Source: Pseudofulvibacter geojedonensis
GTDB taxonomy: Bacteria; Bacteroidota; Bacteroidia; Flavobacteriales; Flavobacteriaceae
Assembly: GCF_042675745.1 (NCBI RefSeq)
Contig: NZ_JBHTJM010000002.1
Span: forward strand, 186,001 to 250,000
Reading direction: 5' to 3'
DNA: 64,000 nucleotides
Shown: in pieces, positions 36,431 through 46,222 of the stretch
Position numbering within the stretch: the stretch's first letter is position 1
Layout: each line of letters starts with the position of its first letter
Translations under genes and position numbers: made by a program
The notes under the pieces: model-generated
Told to the model about the DNA's origin: nothing
The model's database searches: none
Seen by the model: the letters and a program-made list of their open reading frames with translations, nothing else

Positions 36431-36448
36431 TACTATTTTCCTTTTTTT

Positions 36449-36955
36449 ATGATTAAAATTATCAAACCGCTATTAGCGCTCTCAATTTTATTATCATGCA
36501 GTAGCTCTGATAACGATGAAACACCTGAAGAAGATACATTTTTATGCTGTGGAGAGAATCCATTTCAAAACATTAATAATCTAAATGAAGGTAATGAGGT
36601 AATTACTGTTTATGAAGCTTTTACTCCTAACGGAGATGGATTAAACGATTTTTTTGGAATAAGAAATATTGAATTGTATAATAATACTACAGTTAGTATT
36701 TATGACTTAAATGATAATCTAGTTTTTGAAATTCAAAATTATGCATCTACTCCATTTCACTACTTTTCAGGATATCATCACATAACGAATGAAGAGTTAC
36801 CATTTGGATCCTACAAATACAAAATAGTTGTAGAAAACGAACAAACTTATCTTAATCAAGGTTATTTATGCATTATTAGACACTTTTCTGATGCTAATGG
36901 TCATAGCTTTAACTCTTGCATTGACATTTCTGGCATTGACCCTTTAATCATATAG
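36449..36955 (+). CDS. Lipoprotein with CHU_C (gliding-motility-associated C-terminal) domain
   Basis: 168 residues, lipobox ILLSCSSS (Cys about 17). After a Cys-containing linker (FLCCGEN) comes YEAFTPNGDGLNDFFGI, the CHU_C signature, with NIELYNNTTVSIYDLNDN as the beta-sandwich body. The domain is usually a T9SS C-terminal tail on large surface proteins; here it makes up almost the whole protein and ends in an unusual extension with two more Cys. The neighbours do not show a partner. Confidence 0.78.
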   Translation: MIKIIKPLLALSILLSCSSSDNDETPEEDTFLCCGENPFQNINNLNEGNEVITVYEAFTPNGDGLNDFFGIRNIELYNNTTVSIYDLNDNLVFEIQNYASTPFHYFSGYHHITNEELPFGSYKYKIVVENEQTYLNQGYLCIIRHFSDANGHSFNSCIDISGIDPLII

Positions 36956-36985
36956 GTAATATCACTTAAAAATTTATTTCGTATT

Positions 36986-37384
36986 ATGAACTATTCTAAA
37001 TCTTCCTACTATTGCGGAAACGATTCATCATATACTAAATGCTGCGAAATAGCTCATAGAGATATAACTAAAGTAACTACAGCAGAACAATTAATGCGCT
37101 CTAGATATAGTGCTTTTGTTTTAGCAAATGGCAACTACTTAATAGATAGTCACCACTCTTCTACTAGACCAATTAAAGAGAAGAAGAGCATTGTTAAATG
37201 GGCTAAATCTGTACAGTGGATTCGCTTAGATGTAATAAAAACAACTAATGGTTTAGCTAACGACAATGAAGGAACTGTAACGTTTAAAGCATTTTATTTT
37301 GAAAATGGTAGTGTTCAAGTTATTCACGAAAACTCTCTATTCAAAAAAGAAAAAGGGATTTGGATGTATGTAGATGCTCTTTAA
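36986..37384 (+). CDS. YchJ-like (UPF0225) protein
   Basis: 132 residues. The core TAEQLMRSRYSAFV is diagnostic of YchJ, and DSHHSSTRP matches the family's TWHPSTRP. The Cys-rich SEC-C-like head is modified: YYCGNDSSYTKCC in place of CPCGSG...CC, which still gives one Cys plus a CC pair. Cytoplasmic, function unknown, metal binding possible. Confidence 0.85.
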   Translation: MNYSKSSYYCGNDSSYTKCCEIAHRDITKVTTAEQLMRSRYSAFVLANGNYLIDSHHSSTRPIKEKKSIVKWAKSVQWIRLDVIKTTNGLANDNEGTVTFKAFYFENGSVQVIHENSLFKKEKGIWMYVDAL

Positions 37385-37391
37385 TAGCAAT

Positions 37392-37425
37392 ATAAAAGTC
37401 AAGTAAGTAATTACCTGACTTTTAT
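37392..37425. terminator. Bidirectional hairpin between convergent genes
   Basis: 15-bp stem (37392-37406 with 37411-37425, one G-T pair), loop GTAA, after the YchJ-like stop and before the endonuclease stop on the other strand. The U tract is short, so it is a moderate terminator. Confidence 0.55.
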
Positions 37426-37454
37426 ACAAATATTCCATTATTGCTTTCTCGAAT

Positions 37455-38513
37455 TTACTTCACAAATATTCGAAAAGTTTTTTCTTGAGCACCTCCGAGT
37501 GTTAATTTTATAAAATACATACCTTCTAATTGGTTAGATAAATTTATTTTATAATCTGTACTACCAGACTTAATCAATTGGCCTAAAGTATTGTATACAT
37601 AATACACAAACTCTTCCTTATTACCAGCTTCTATATACACATAATCTTCAGTTAAAGTTGGATAAACAAATACATTTTTAAACCATACATCTTGACTAGA
37701 TAATACTGCCCAAGTATCTGTAGCTATTGGCCCATTCCATATAATAGTAGCTAAATATGGGTTATCTATAAAAGGGTTTCTATTACCTTGAATACCTTCT
37801 AAAACATCATTTCTATTTCGTTCATATTGCGAAACAGGATCTTGTTCGTTCCAATCTAAGAAAATATTAGGCATATCACCAAAATTAGAATATGATGCAC
37901 TTCCAACACCTACATTTGTTGCCAAACACTGAGATGGATAACGTACATATATATACATCATCATTCTTGCTACATCTCCTTTCCATTCATCTCCAGGATA
38001 CCAGTTTCCATTATTAGTTATACCTGCATTACCGCTACCCGACTCATATGGTCTATTGTTCCTAGAACTATTCATTTGTCCATCACAAGAACGTAAACTA
38101 TGAATATCTGTTCCTGCTCCAGGATCATCTGTCTGCAAAGAAGGTGTTGCCAGGGATTTTGCATAAACATGTTCTCTATTCCATAAACCAATACAAGATG
38201 AAACATGACAAGATAAATTCTTATCGCGTTTAGAATCATTTTTGGTAACCGCATCTAAATCATCATATCCATATAGTAACAATACTTCTGATGTATTATT
38301 AGGATTCAAATCAGTTTGTCTTAAAACATCCCAAGTATCTGTTAAACTACTTGTATATGGCAGCTCTGTTGTATGTGTATTGGTTATTAAATTACTAAGC
38401 TCTGCTTTTAAAGCATCTCCTGTTAAACTAAAATCAATACCATTATAATAATTAGGTATTTGAGCAACTACTAATAATGGTAATAAGAATAAAACAAGAA
38501 ATATTTTTTTCAT
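37455..38513 (-). CDS. Secreted endonuclease I with T9SS C-terminal sorting domain
   Basis: 352 residues. Signal peptide MKKIFLVLFLLPLLVVAQ. The endonuclease I catalytic region shows WNREHVYAKSL and GTDIHSLRSCDGQMNSS, with the Cys pair likely disulphide-bonded. The last 75 residues (FVYPTLTEDYVYIEAG, YNTLGQLIK, GMYFIKL, KTFRIFVK) are a type A T9SS sorting domain, so the nuclease should be secreted across the outer membrane. It probably degrades external DNA for nutrition. Confidence 0.88.
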   Translation of the reverse strand: MKKIFLVLFLLPLLVVAQIPNYYNGIDFSLTGDALKAELSNLITNTHTTELPYTSSLTDTWDVLRQTDLNPNNTSEVLLLYGYDDLDAVTKNDSKRDKNLSCHVSSCIGLWNREHVYAKSLATPSLQTDDPGAGTDIHSLRSCDGQMNSSRNNRPYESGSGNAGITNNGNWYPGDEWKGDVARMMMYIYVRYPSQCLATNVGVGSASYSNFGDMPNIFLDWNEQDPVSQYERNRNDVLEGIQGNRNPFIDNPYLATIIWNGPIATDTWAVLSSQDVWFKNVFVYPTLTEDYVYIEAGNKEEFVYYVYNTLGQLIKSGSTDYKINLSNQLEGMYFIKLTLGGAQEKTFRIFVK

Positions 38514-38641
38514 AAGTAATTTTTAGGGCCGACAAATAAACAGTTTTTTTATCTAGTTGAATGTTTTATTAGACTAAGTGCATTTTTAATCTACAAACAG
38601 TAAAATTTATCTGTTTTTTAGTTTAAACTCTACAATTTTAC

Positions 38642-38669
38642 TTGGATAATGAAAAAAATATTATTTTTG
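38642..38669 (+). promoter_or_regulatory. Predicted promoter of the LOG-family gene
   Basis: TTG (38642-38644), 17-bp spacer, TATTTTTG (38662-38669). The leader to the ATG at 38720 would be about 45 nt. Confidence 0.5.
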
Positions 38670-38719
38670 GTAGGTTTGAAAAAAAACATCTTATAGATAA
38701 TCAGTAAAAAAAATCTTAT

Positions 38720-39409
38720 ATGGGAAAATCACAATTAAACAGAACTTGGAACGAAATTAAAACAAATGATTCGTGGGCTATTTTTAAAATCATGAGCGAA
38801 TTTGTTTCTGGTTTTGAGAAAATGAGTAAAATTGGTCCTTGTGTATCTGTTTTTGGATCTGCAAGAACTAAACCAGGAGATAAATACTACGAACTAGCCG
38901 TAAGTATTGCCAATAAAATTGTTAATCATGGTTATGGAGTAATTACGGGAGGTGGCCCGGGAATAATGGAAGCAGGTAATAAAGGGGCACATTTAGGAGG
39001 AGGAACTTCTGTAGGGCTTAACATAGAATTACCTTTTGAGCAACATGACAACCCTTACATCGATTCAGATAAATCAATAGATCATGATTACTTTTTTGTT
39101 AGAAAAGTAATGTTTGTTAAATATTCTCAAGGGTTTGTAGTAATGCCAGGTGGGTTCGGAACTTTAGATGAATTATTTGAAGCTATTACTTTAATACAAA
39201 CAAATAAAATAGAAAAATTCCCAATTATTTTAGTTGGCTCAGAATATTGGTCAGGTTTATTAGACTGGATTAAACAAACTATGGAAATAGAACACAAAAC
39301 TATTAGTGTTGGAGATTTAGACTTAATTAATGTTGTAGACACAGAAGATGAAGTTATAAATATTCTTGACGCTTTCTACAGAAAGTATGCTTTAAGTCCT
39401 AATTTCTAA
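38720..39409 (+). CDS. LOG-family protein (TIGR00730-type nucleotide phosphoribohydrolase)
   Basis: 229 residues. VSVFGSARTKPGD, GGGPGIMEAGNKGA and PGGFGTLDE are the LOG/lysine decarboxylase-like signatures. Members release free nucleobase-type cytokinins or hydrolyse nucleotide 5'-monophosphates to ribose phosphate and base. A role in nucleotide recycling would suit its position between two secreted nucleases, but that is only inference. Followed by a terminator. Confidence 0.85.
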   Translation: MGKSQLNRTWNEIKTNDSWAIFKIMSEFVSGFEKMSKIGPCVSVFGSARTKPGDKYYELAVSIANKIVNHGYGVITGGGPGIMEAGNKGAHLGGGTSVGLNIELPFEQHDNPYIDSDKSIDHDYFFVRKVMFVKYSQGFVVMPGGFGTLDELFEAITLIQTNKIEKFPIILVGSEYWSGLLDWIKQTMEIEHKTISVGDLDLINVVDTEDEVINILDAFYRKYALSPNF

Positions 39410-39430
39410 TTGCCTAATATCATACATCAT

Positions 39431-39467
39431 TGGGGGAGTTTTAGCAAACTCCCTCAGTGTGTTTTTT
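39431..39467 (+). terminator. Terminator after the LOG-family gene
   Basis: 11-bp stem (39431-39441 with 39446-39456, one G-T pair) with a 4-nt loop, followed after a few bases by T6. Confidence 0.7.
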
Positions 39468-39508
39468 GATATAACATTTTCTCTTCTCACTTCTTTAAAA
39501 ACTACTTC

Positions 39509-40765
39509 ATGAAAAAAAAGCTACTTTCATTTTTTGTGCTTTCCTGCACGCTCTTATCTTTTAGCCAAGGTAATATAAAAGTTATGTTTTATAACTTATT
39601 ACACTACCCTTCTACTCAGCCATCAAGAATTAGTCACTTAGAAGCTATTTTAGATGATTATCAGCCCGATATTTTTGCAGTTTGCGAATTGGAAAATGGT
39701 GGTGCTAGTGGTGTATTAAACGCTATTCAAACTCCTGATAATAGATACGTAGCTGCCACTTTTGTAAGTAATCAGTCGGTACCTAGTAGTGATTTACAAC
39801 AAATGATTTACTTTAACCATCAAAAACTAAACTTAGTAACAGAGACTGTTCATACAACTGTTGTTAGAGATATAAACCAATATACATTTCTATTAGAAAC
39901 ACCTGATAAAGTTACTAATCCAAAATATTTAGAAGTATTTGTTACTCACTTAAAAGCAGGAACCAACTCGCAAAATCCTAATAACGAACAAAAGAGATTA
40001 GATGCTATTAATGTTTTCACAACAGCATTAAATAGTGTTCCAACAGATAGGTATATTTTATTTGCGGGCGACTTTAACTTATACGATGCTAATGAACCTG
40101 CATATGTAGAATTATTAGATCCTACCAATAACATTGTTATGGTAGATCCCATAAACAGACCTGGCTCTTGGCACAATACAAGTTCTTTTCAAGATATTTT
40201 TACACAATCTACTTTTTCTGTAACTGATGGAAACGGACATATTGGAGATGGATCTACTGGAGGTATTGATGATCGATTCGACTTTATAATGATGTCTGAA
40301 AACCTTCAAACATCCTCTGAAGTTTATTATAAACCCAACACATATGCAGCCTATGGAAATAATGGAAACTGCTGGAATAAGAGTATAAACAATACTAGCT
40401 GTTCTGGAACCTATTCACAAACAATTAGAAACCATTTATTTAACTTTAGTGATCATCTACCTGTTGTAATGGAACTAGAAACTCAGCAAACTTTAACAAT
40501 TTCTTCTGAGATAGTTGTAGAAAATTTACTTAGCTTTAGTGATGGCAATATCGTTACACATTCTTTAGGAATTAAAAAAAGTCCTAACAAATTAAATAAC
40601 AGCACACTAATTATTTATAATCAACTCGGACAAAGAGTATTAGATTATTATATAACCCGTGAAGCATTAATTACGCTAGATGTTGCTCATTTATCTACCG
40701 GTATTTACTATATTACCAACGACAAATTCAACATTGAGCCACTCAAATTTTTTAAAACGAATTGA
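39509..40765 (+). CDS. Secreted endonuclease/exonuclease/phosphatase-family nuclease with a degenerate T9SS-like tail
   Basis: 418 residues. Signal peptide KLLSFFVLSCTLLSFSQ. The EEP core shows MFYNLLHYPS, VCELENGG, FAGDFNLYD and NFSDHLPVVME. The C-terminal 80 residues (STLIIYNQLGQRVLDYY, LSTGIYYITND) resemble a T9SS sorting domain, with the usual beta-strand and LGQ motif. The stop overlaps the start of the next gene, so they are coupled. The likely substrate is extracellular nucleic acid or phosphoester. Confidence 0.82.
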   Translation: MKKKLLSFFVLSCTLLSFSQGNIKVMFYNLLHYPSTQPSRISHLEAILDDYQPDIFAVCELENGGASGVLNAIQTPDNRYVAATFVSNQSVPSSDLQQMIYFNHQKLNLVTETVHTTVVRDINQYTFLLETPDKVTNPKYLEVFVTHLKAGTNSQNPNNEQKRLDAINVFTTALNSVPTDRYILFAGDFNLYDANEPAYVELLDPTNNIVMVDPINRPGSWHNTSSFQDIFTQSTFSVTDGNGHIGDGSTGGIDDRFDFIMMSENLQTSSEVYYKPNTYAAYGNNGNCWNKSINNTSCSGTYSQTIRNHLFNFSDHLPVVMELETQQTLTISSEIVVENLLSFSDGNIVTHSLGIKKSPNKLNNSTLIIYNQLGQRVLDYYITREALITLDVAHLSTGIYYITNDKFNIEPLKFFKTN

Positions 40766-43566
40766 AAGCAATAAAAATATCTATATTCTTTATCTTCTTA
40801 AGCTGTTACAGTTTTCTTCAAGCTCAAGAAGATATTTTTATCAATGCCGAATTTAACCCTGATGAAAACCAGGTTTCTGTAAAACAAAAAATTCTTATAC
40901 ATAATACTACCAATAAACCTATAGATCGTATTTATTTATCTGACTGGAATAATTCATCTTCGTCTAAAAACTCTCCTTTGGCAATTCGCTATGAAGAAGA
41001 GTATATTCAAAAAATGCATTTTGCTAAAGACAAAGAAAGAGGTATTACTACTATAAATTCTATTTTGTCAAACAACATTTCATTAAAATACAAAAGAGTC
41101 GAAGTAGATATAATAGAGGTAGCATTAGAAAATCCGCTTGACAAAAAACAATCTATAGAGCTTATTTTAAATTACCAACTACAACTACCATCATCAAAAT
41201 TTAATGGGTTTGGAATTGATAACAAACAAGACATTGCTCTTAAAGAATGGTTTATTGTACCAGCCAAGCTAAATAAAAATTGGGAATATTACAGCAATAA
41301 AGATTTAGACGACTTATATTTCCCTAATAGTAATTTATACATCAACTTAACTTTTCCTAAAAGCTATAAAATTACTAGTGATTTAGATATTCAAAATATA
41401 ACCTCTAACGACAGTATTAGTAAAGTACTGCTTAAAGGCGTTAATAGAATCAACACCGAACTCTATTTAAGTAAAAACAGTAATTTTTCTGAACTTAAAA
41501 CAGAAAACCTAAGTTATATATCTGATATTGATAATGAGGGAATTGGTATCGGTTTAAAAGCAGTTATTCATGATAAAATTGATCAATTTTTAATTGAAAA
41601 ACTTGGTAAATACCCTCATAAAAAATTAATCCTTTCAGAACTAGCCTATAAAAACAACCCTGTGTACGGTCTAAACCAACTTCCAGATTTTATTAGACCT
41701 TACCCTGACGGTTTTCAATATGAAGTTAAAATTTTAAAAACAACGATACACAACTTTTTAAAAAACACCGTAAACACCAACCCTAGAAAAGATTTCTGGT
41801 TAAATGATGCTTTAGAAACCTATTTAATGTATCAGTATATTGAAAAATATTACCCTGACATGAAAATTTTAGGAACATTGTCTAAAATTTGGGGGCTAAG
41901 ATCTTTTGAAATAGCAAAAAAGAAATTTAATGACCAGTATGATTATACTACTCAATACATGGCTAGAATTAATTTAGGACAAGCTATTAACACTTCAAAA
42001 GATTCATTATTAAAATTCAATCAAAAAATAGCTAATAAAAATAAAGCAGGTATTGGATTAGTGTACTTAAATGATTACTTAGGTAAAGACATCATTCCAA
42101 AAACCATTAAAGAGTTTTACCTTAAAAATAAAACTGCTAATATCGTTTCTAATGACTTTTTTAACGCTATACAAAGTAAAACAGATAAAGACATAAGTTG
42201 GTTTATATCAGACTTTATCAACACAAACAACCCAATAGATTATACAATTTTAGATGCTGTAGAAGGTGCTCAAACTATTCAAGTTCAGCTAAAAAATAGA
42301 GCTCAAACAACTACACCTATCGCTATTTACCAGATAGTAGATAAAAAAATTGTTCACAAACAATATATTGATGGTTTTGTTGGTGAAAAAACAGTACTTA
42401 TACCCAATCATCAACCAGATAGGTTGGTTTTAAATTACGAAGAAATAGTTCCAGAAATTAACCAAAGAAACAATACTAAAACAATTAAAAACCATTTATT
42501 TAACAAACCATTAAAGTTTAGTTTCTTAAAAGACGCTGAAGCCCCAAAACACAATCAGGCTTTTTACACTCCACAATTAGGTTTTAACTTATACGATGGT
42601 TTAACACCTGGAATGCGTTTTTCTAACAAAGCAATATTAAAAAAACCATTTACTTATAGTATTAAACCCACTTATGGTTTACGCAGTAAAACTTTAATTG
42701 GTAGTGCAAGCGCTATTTACACTCAATTTATAAAAAACAAAAACTTATTTAGTGTAGATTATGCATTATCATATTCTACCTATCACTATCAAGAAGGATT
42801 GCGTTACCAACGTTTTAATCCGTTTATCGTTTTTTCGTTTCGTAATAAAAATGACTTAAGAGATAATTTTAGTCAGAAAATTGTTGCTAGGCATGTTACT
42901 GTTCAGCAAGAACAACAATCAGGTATTGAAACAGACCCAAACTACAGTGTATTCAATTTAAAATACGGCCTATCTAACAAGAACTTACTGCACTTCTATT
43001 CTGCTGGTACAGATATTCAATTTGCAAAAAGGTTTGGAAAAATATCAGCTAGTTTTGAGTGGAGAAGAACTTTTGAAAACAACAGACAAATTAATGCTCG
43101 TTTATTTGCTGGAAGCTTTCTATACAACAACACTAATTCTGATTACTTTAGTTTTGCTTTAGACCGTCCAACAGATTACTTGTTTGATTATGATTATTTA
43201 GGTCGATCAGAAAGCACTGGAATATATAGTCAACAAATTATTATTGCCGAAGGAGGTTTTAAATCTAAATTACTTACCCCTTTTGCTAATAGCTGGATTA
43301 CAACCACTAATTTAAACACTAACATCTGGAAATATATATTTGCTTATGGAGATATAGGGTTTGTGGGAAATAGAAATTCAACAAATTTTGTTTATGACTC
43401 TGGTATACATTTAAACCTAGTACCAGATTATTTTGAATTATATTTTCCTGTATATTCTAACCTAGGTTGGGAAGTTAATCAAACAAAATATCAAGAAAAA
43501 ATACGTTTTAAAATAGTTTTGACACCTAAAGTATTAATAGGATTGTTCACTCGTAAATGGCATTAA
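40762..43566 (+). CDS. Degenerate M1-like peptidase fused to an outer-membrane barrel
   Basis: 934 residues. Translation must begin at TTG 40762, inside the TTGA overlap with the nuclease stop; it gives a good signal peptide (MKAIKISIFFIFLSCYSFLQA) and no Met occurs nearby downstream. Residues about 25-450 follow M1 aminopeptidase order (YGLNQLPDF, IHNFLKN, DFWLNDALETYL), but the zinc motif HExxH is replaced (Thr327-Ile329-His330-Asn331 region) and the second Glu motif NEG is NDA (344-350). From about 600 on, it is a beta-barrel of outer-membrane type. No protease activity is expected. Confidence 0.7.
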   Translation: MKAIKISIFFIFLSCYSFLQAQEDIFINAEFNPDENQVSVKQKILIHNTTNKPIDRIYLSDWNNSSSSKNSPLAIRYEEEYIQKMHFAKDKERGITTINSILSNNISLKYKRVEVDIIEVALENPLDKKQSIELILNYQLQLPSSKFNGFGIDNKQDIALKEWFIVPAKLNKNWEYYSNKDLDDLYFPNSNLYINLTFPKSYKITSDLDIQNITSNDSISKVLLKGVNRINTELYLSKNSNFSELKTENLSYISDIDNEGIGIGLKAVIHDKIDQFLIEKLGKYPHKKLILSELAYKNNPVYGLNQLPDFIRPYPDGFQYEVKILKTTIHNFLKNTVNTNPRKDFWLNDALETYLMYQYIEKYYPDMKILGTLSKIWGLRSFEIAKKKFNDQYDYTTQYMARINLGQAINTSKDSLLKFNQKIANKNKAGIGLVYLNDYLGKDIIPKTIKEFYLKNKTANIVSNDFFNAIQSKTDKDISWFISDFINTNNPIDYTILDAVEGAQTIQVQLKNRAQTTTPIAIYQIVDKKIVHKQYIDGFVGEKTVLIPNHQPDRLVLNYEEIVPEINQRNNTKTIKNHLFNKPLKFSFLKDAEAPKHNQAFYTPQLGFNLYDGLTPGMRFSNKAILKKPFTYSIKPTYGLRSKTLIGSASAIYTQFIKNKNLFSVDYALSYSTYHYQEGLRYQRFNPFIVFSFRNKNDLRDNFSQKIVARHVTVQQEQQSGIETDPNYSVFNLKYGLSNKNLLHFYSAGTDIQFAKRFGKISASFEWRRTFENNRQINARLFAGSFLYNNTNSDYFSFALDRPTDYLFDYDYLGRSESTGIYSQQIIIAEGGFKSKLLTPFANSWITTTNLNTNIWKYIFAYGDIGFVGNRNSTNFVYDSGIHLNLVPDYFELYFPVYSNLGWEVNQTKYQEKIRFKIVLTPKVLIGLFTRKWH

Positions 43567-43675
43567 CACATTGAAGATTTCTTATTCAAGAAAGCTTTTT
43601 ATTAAACTATTTTAAATTTTTCATAAAAAATTAACTAAATATAAGTTAATTTAATAAAAAAGAGATGTTTTTCAA

Positions 43676-43707
43676 TTTGCTAAAATCTTCTATTTTCACT
43701 ACTTTTG
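43676..43707 (+). promoter_or_regulatory. Predicted promoter of the E1 fusion gene
   Basis: TTTG (43676-43679), 20-bp spacer, TACTTTTG (43700-43707), a full consensus match. The leader to the ATG at 43739 is about 25 nt. Confidence 0.65.
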
Positions 43708-43738
43708 CGAGAGATATAAAAGTTAATTTCTACGCACC

Positions 43739-46147
43739 ATGAGTAAAACAGATAATACTACTAGCAATATTACTTTTGAAGATTTTAAAGCAGAAGTTTT
43801 AAACGATTACAAAATAGCCATTACAAGTAGAGAATGTAGTTTACTTGGAAGAAGAGAAGTTTTAACAGGTAAAGCTAAGTTCGGAATTTTTGGAGATGGA
43901 AAAGAAGTTCCACAATTGGCCATGGCTAAAGCGTTTAAAAATGGTGATTTTAGATCTGGTTATTACAGAGATCAAACATTTATGATGGCTATTGGTGAGT
44001 TGACAATTCAGCAATTTTTTGCTGGTTTATATGGTCATACAGATATTATAGAAGAGCCTATGTCTGCTGGGAGGCAAATGGGTGGGCATTTCGCTACTCA
44101 TAGTTTACAAGAAGATGGCACATGGAAAAACTTAACTAAACAAAAAAATTCAAGTTCAGATATCTCTCCTACTGCTGGGCAAATGCCACGTTTATTAGGA
44201 TTAGCTCAAGCTTCAAAAATCTACAGAAATGTAGAAGGAATTAATACCGAAAAATTTTCTGTTGAAGGAAATGAAATTGCCTGGGGAACTATAGGAAATG
44301 CAAGTACTAGTGAAGGTTTATTTTTTGAAACTATAAATGCTGCGGGAGTTTTACAAGTACCTATGGTTATGTCTGTATGGGATGATGAATACGGAATTTC
44401 TGTACATGCAAGACATCAAACTACCAAAGAGAATATTTCAGAAATCCTTAAAGGCTTCCAAAGAGATGAAAACTCTAATGGATATGAGATCTTTACTATC
44501 AACGGTTGGGACTACCCTAATTTAGTAGATGTATACCAAAGGGCTTCCTCTGTTGCAAGAAAAGAGCATTGTCCGGTTTTAATTCACGTAAAAGAGTTAA
44601 CTCAACCTCAAGGTCACTCTACTTCTGGTTCGCATGAACGTTACAAATCTAAAGATCGTTTGGCTTGGGAAGTTGAGTACGATTGTGTTGCTAAAATGCG
44701 TGAATGGATGATTAACAACAATATCTTTACTGCAGAAGAAGCTGCAACCATAGATAAGGATATTAAAAAACAAGTTAGAGAAGGTAAAAAAGCTGCTTGG
44801 AACGCTTTTATAAAGCCACTTTTAAACGAACAGACAGAAGCTGTATCTATTATAAATCAAGTAGCAGAAAGCTCGACTAACAAAACTTTTATCCAAAAAC
44901 TAGCAACAGAATTAGCCAGTAAAGATGAACCTATACGTAAAGAAATATTAGTGGCTACTAGAAAAACTTTACGCTATGTTATTAATGAGGAATCTGATGC
45001 TAAGAACAATTTAATTAATTGGATTAATAATTACAAAGCTACAATTCAACCAAAATACAGCTCTCACTTATACACAGAACAAAACAAAACAGAAGATATC
45101 TCAGAAGTTGCTCCAGAATATAGTTCTGATAGCGATATGGTAGACGCTCGTGTAATATTAAGAGATAATTTTGATGCCATATTTACAAAATACCCTGAAG
45201 CTTTAATTTTTGGTGAAGACGCAGGACATATTGGAGATGTTAACCAAGGATTAGAAGGTTTACAAGAAAAATTTGGCGAATTAAGAGTATCTGATACAGG
45301 TATTAGAGAAGCTACTATCTTAGGTCAAGGTTTAGGTATGGCTATGAGAGGGTTACGCCCAATAGCAGAAATTCAATATCTAGACTATATTTTGTATGCC
45401 TTACAAATCATGTCTGATGATCTAGCTACTCTACATTATAGAACTCAAGGAAAACAAAAAGCACCACTTATTGTTCGTACACGAGGTCACCGTTTAGAAG
45501 GAGTTTGGCATTCAGGTTCTCAAATGGGTGGTTTAATTCATTTGTTAAGAGGTATTCATATTTTAGTACCTAGAAACATGACAAAAGCTGCTGGATTCTA
45601 TAATACCTTATTAGCTAGTGACGAACCTGCGTTGGTAGTAGAATGCTTAAACGGGTATCGATTAAAAGAAAAAATGCCTAATAATCTAGGTGAGTTTAAA
45701 ACACCTATTGGAGTTGTAGAAACCATAAAAGAAGGTAGCGATATTACTTTAGTATCTTATGGTTCTACTTTACGAATTGTTGAAGAATCGGCTAAAGAAT
45801 TAGCTCAAGTTGGTATTGATGTTGAAGTAATTGATATTCAATCTTTATTACCTTTTGATATCAATCATGATATTGTAAAAAGTATTCAAAAAACTAACCG
45901 TCTTTTAGTAATCGATGAAGATGTACCTGGTGGAGCTTCAGCATTTATATTACAAGAGATTCTAGAGAATCAAAATGCCTATAGGTTTTTAGATAGCAAA
46001 CCACACACACTTACCGCTAAGCAGCATAGACCTGCTTATGGTACAGATGGAGACTATTTCTCTAAACCTTCTGCAGAAGATATTTTTGAAAAAGTTTACG
46101 CTATAATGAATGAAGCGAACCCTAAACAATATCCAGAATTAATGTAA
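43739..46147 (+). CDS. Fused E1 alpha/beta subunit of a 2-oxoacid dehydrogenase
   Basis: 802 residues combining E1-alpha (about 30-350) and E1-beta (about 465-800) of a thiamine-diphosphate-dependent 2-oxoacid (branched-chain or pyruvate type) dehydrogenase. Beta landmarks: FGEDAGHIGDVNQG, DTGIREATILGQG, RTRGHRLEGVWHS, VIDIQSLLPFD. In alpha, the ThDP motif GDG..NN reads G186-N187-A188 and D215-D216, a swap of the Asp and Asn roles. E2 and E3 are not in the window. The substrate is inferred from family only. A bidirectional terminator follows. Confidence 0.88.
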   Translation: MSKTDNTTSNITFEDFKAEVLNDYKIAITSRECSLLGRREVLTGKAKFGIFGDGKEVPQLAMAKAFKNGDFRSGYYRDQTFMMAIGELTIQQFFAGLYGHTDIIEEPMSAGRQMGGHFATHSLQEDGTWKNLTKQKNSSSDISPTAGQMPRLLGLAQASKIYRNVEGINTEKFSVEGNEIAWGTIGNASTSEGLFFETINAAGVLQVPMVMSVWDDEYGISVHARHQTTKENISEILKGFQRDENSNGYEIFTINGWDYPNLVDVYQRASSVARKEHCPVLIHVKELTQPQGHSTSGSHERYKSKDRLAWEVEYDCVAKMREWMINNNIFTAEEAATIDKDIKKQVREGKKAAWNAFIKPLLNEQTEAVSIINQVAESSTNKTFIQKLATELASKDEPIRKEILVATRKTLRYVINEESDAKNNLINWINNYKATIQPKYSSHLYTEQNKTEDISEVAPEYSSDSDMVDARVILRDNFDAIFTKYPEALIFGEDAGHIGDVNQGLEGLQEKFGELRVSDTGIREATILGQGLGMAMRGLRPIAEIQYLDYILYALQIMSDDLATLHYRTQGKQKAPLIVRTRGHRLEGVWHSGSQMGGLIHLLRGIHILVPRNMTKAAGFYNTLLASDEPALVVECLNGYRLKEKMPNNLGEFKTPIGVVETIKEGSDITLVSYGSTLRIVEESAKELAQVGIDVEVIDIQSLLPFDINHDIVKSIQKTNRLLVIDEDVPGGASAFILQEILENQNAYRFLDSKPHTLTAKQHRPAYGTDGDYFSKPSAEDIFEKVYAIMNEANPKQYPELM

Positions 46148-46166
46148 GGTTTGTTCATTAAACAAT

Positions 46167-46204
46167 AAAAAAATAGGCAACTTAATTAAGTTGCCTATTT
46201 TTTT
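46167..46204. terminator. Perfect bidirectional terminator
   Basis: A 38-nt perfect palindrome with A7 at the left and T7 at the right, between the convergent E1 and dnaJ genes, usable from both sides. Confidence 0.9.
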
Positions 46205-46222
46205 ATTATACATTTCTAATCT

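Noticed and set aside
44337..44525. Alternative-frame ORF in the E1 gene
   Set aside because: Lies inside the well-supported E1 frame and lacks any motif.
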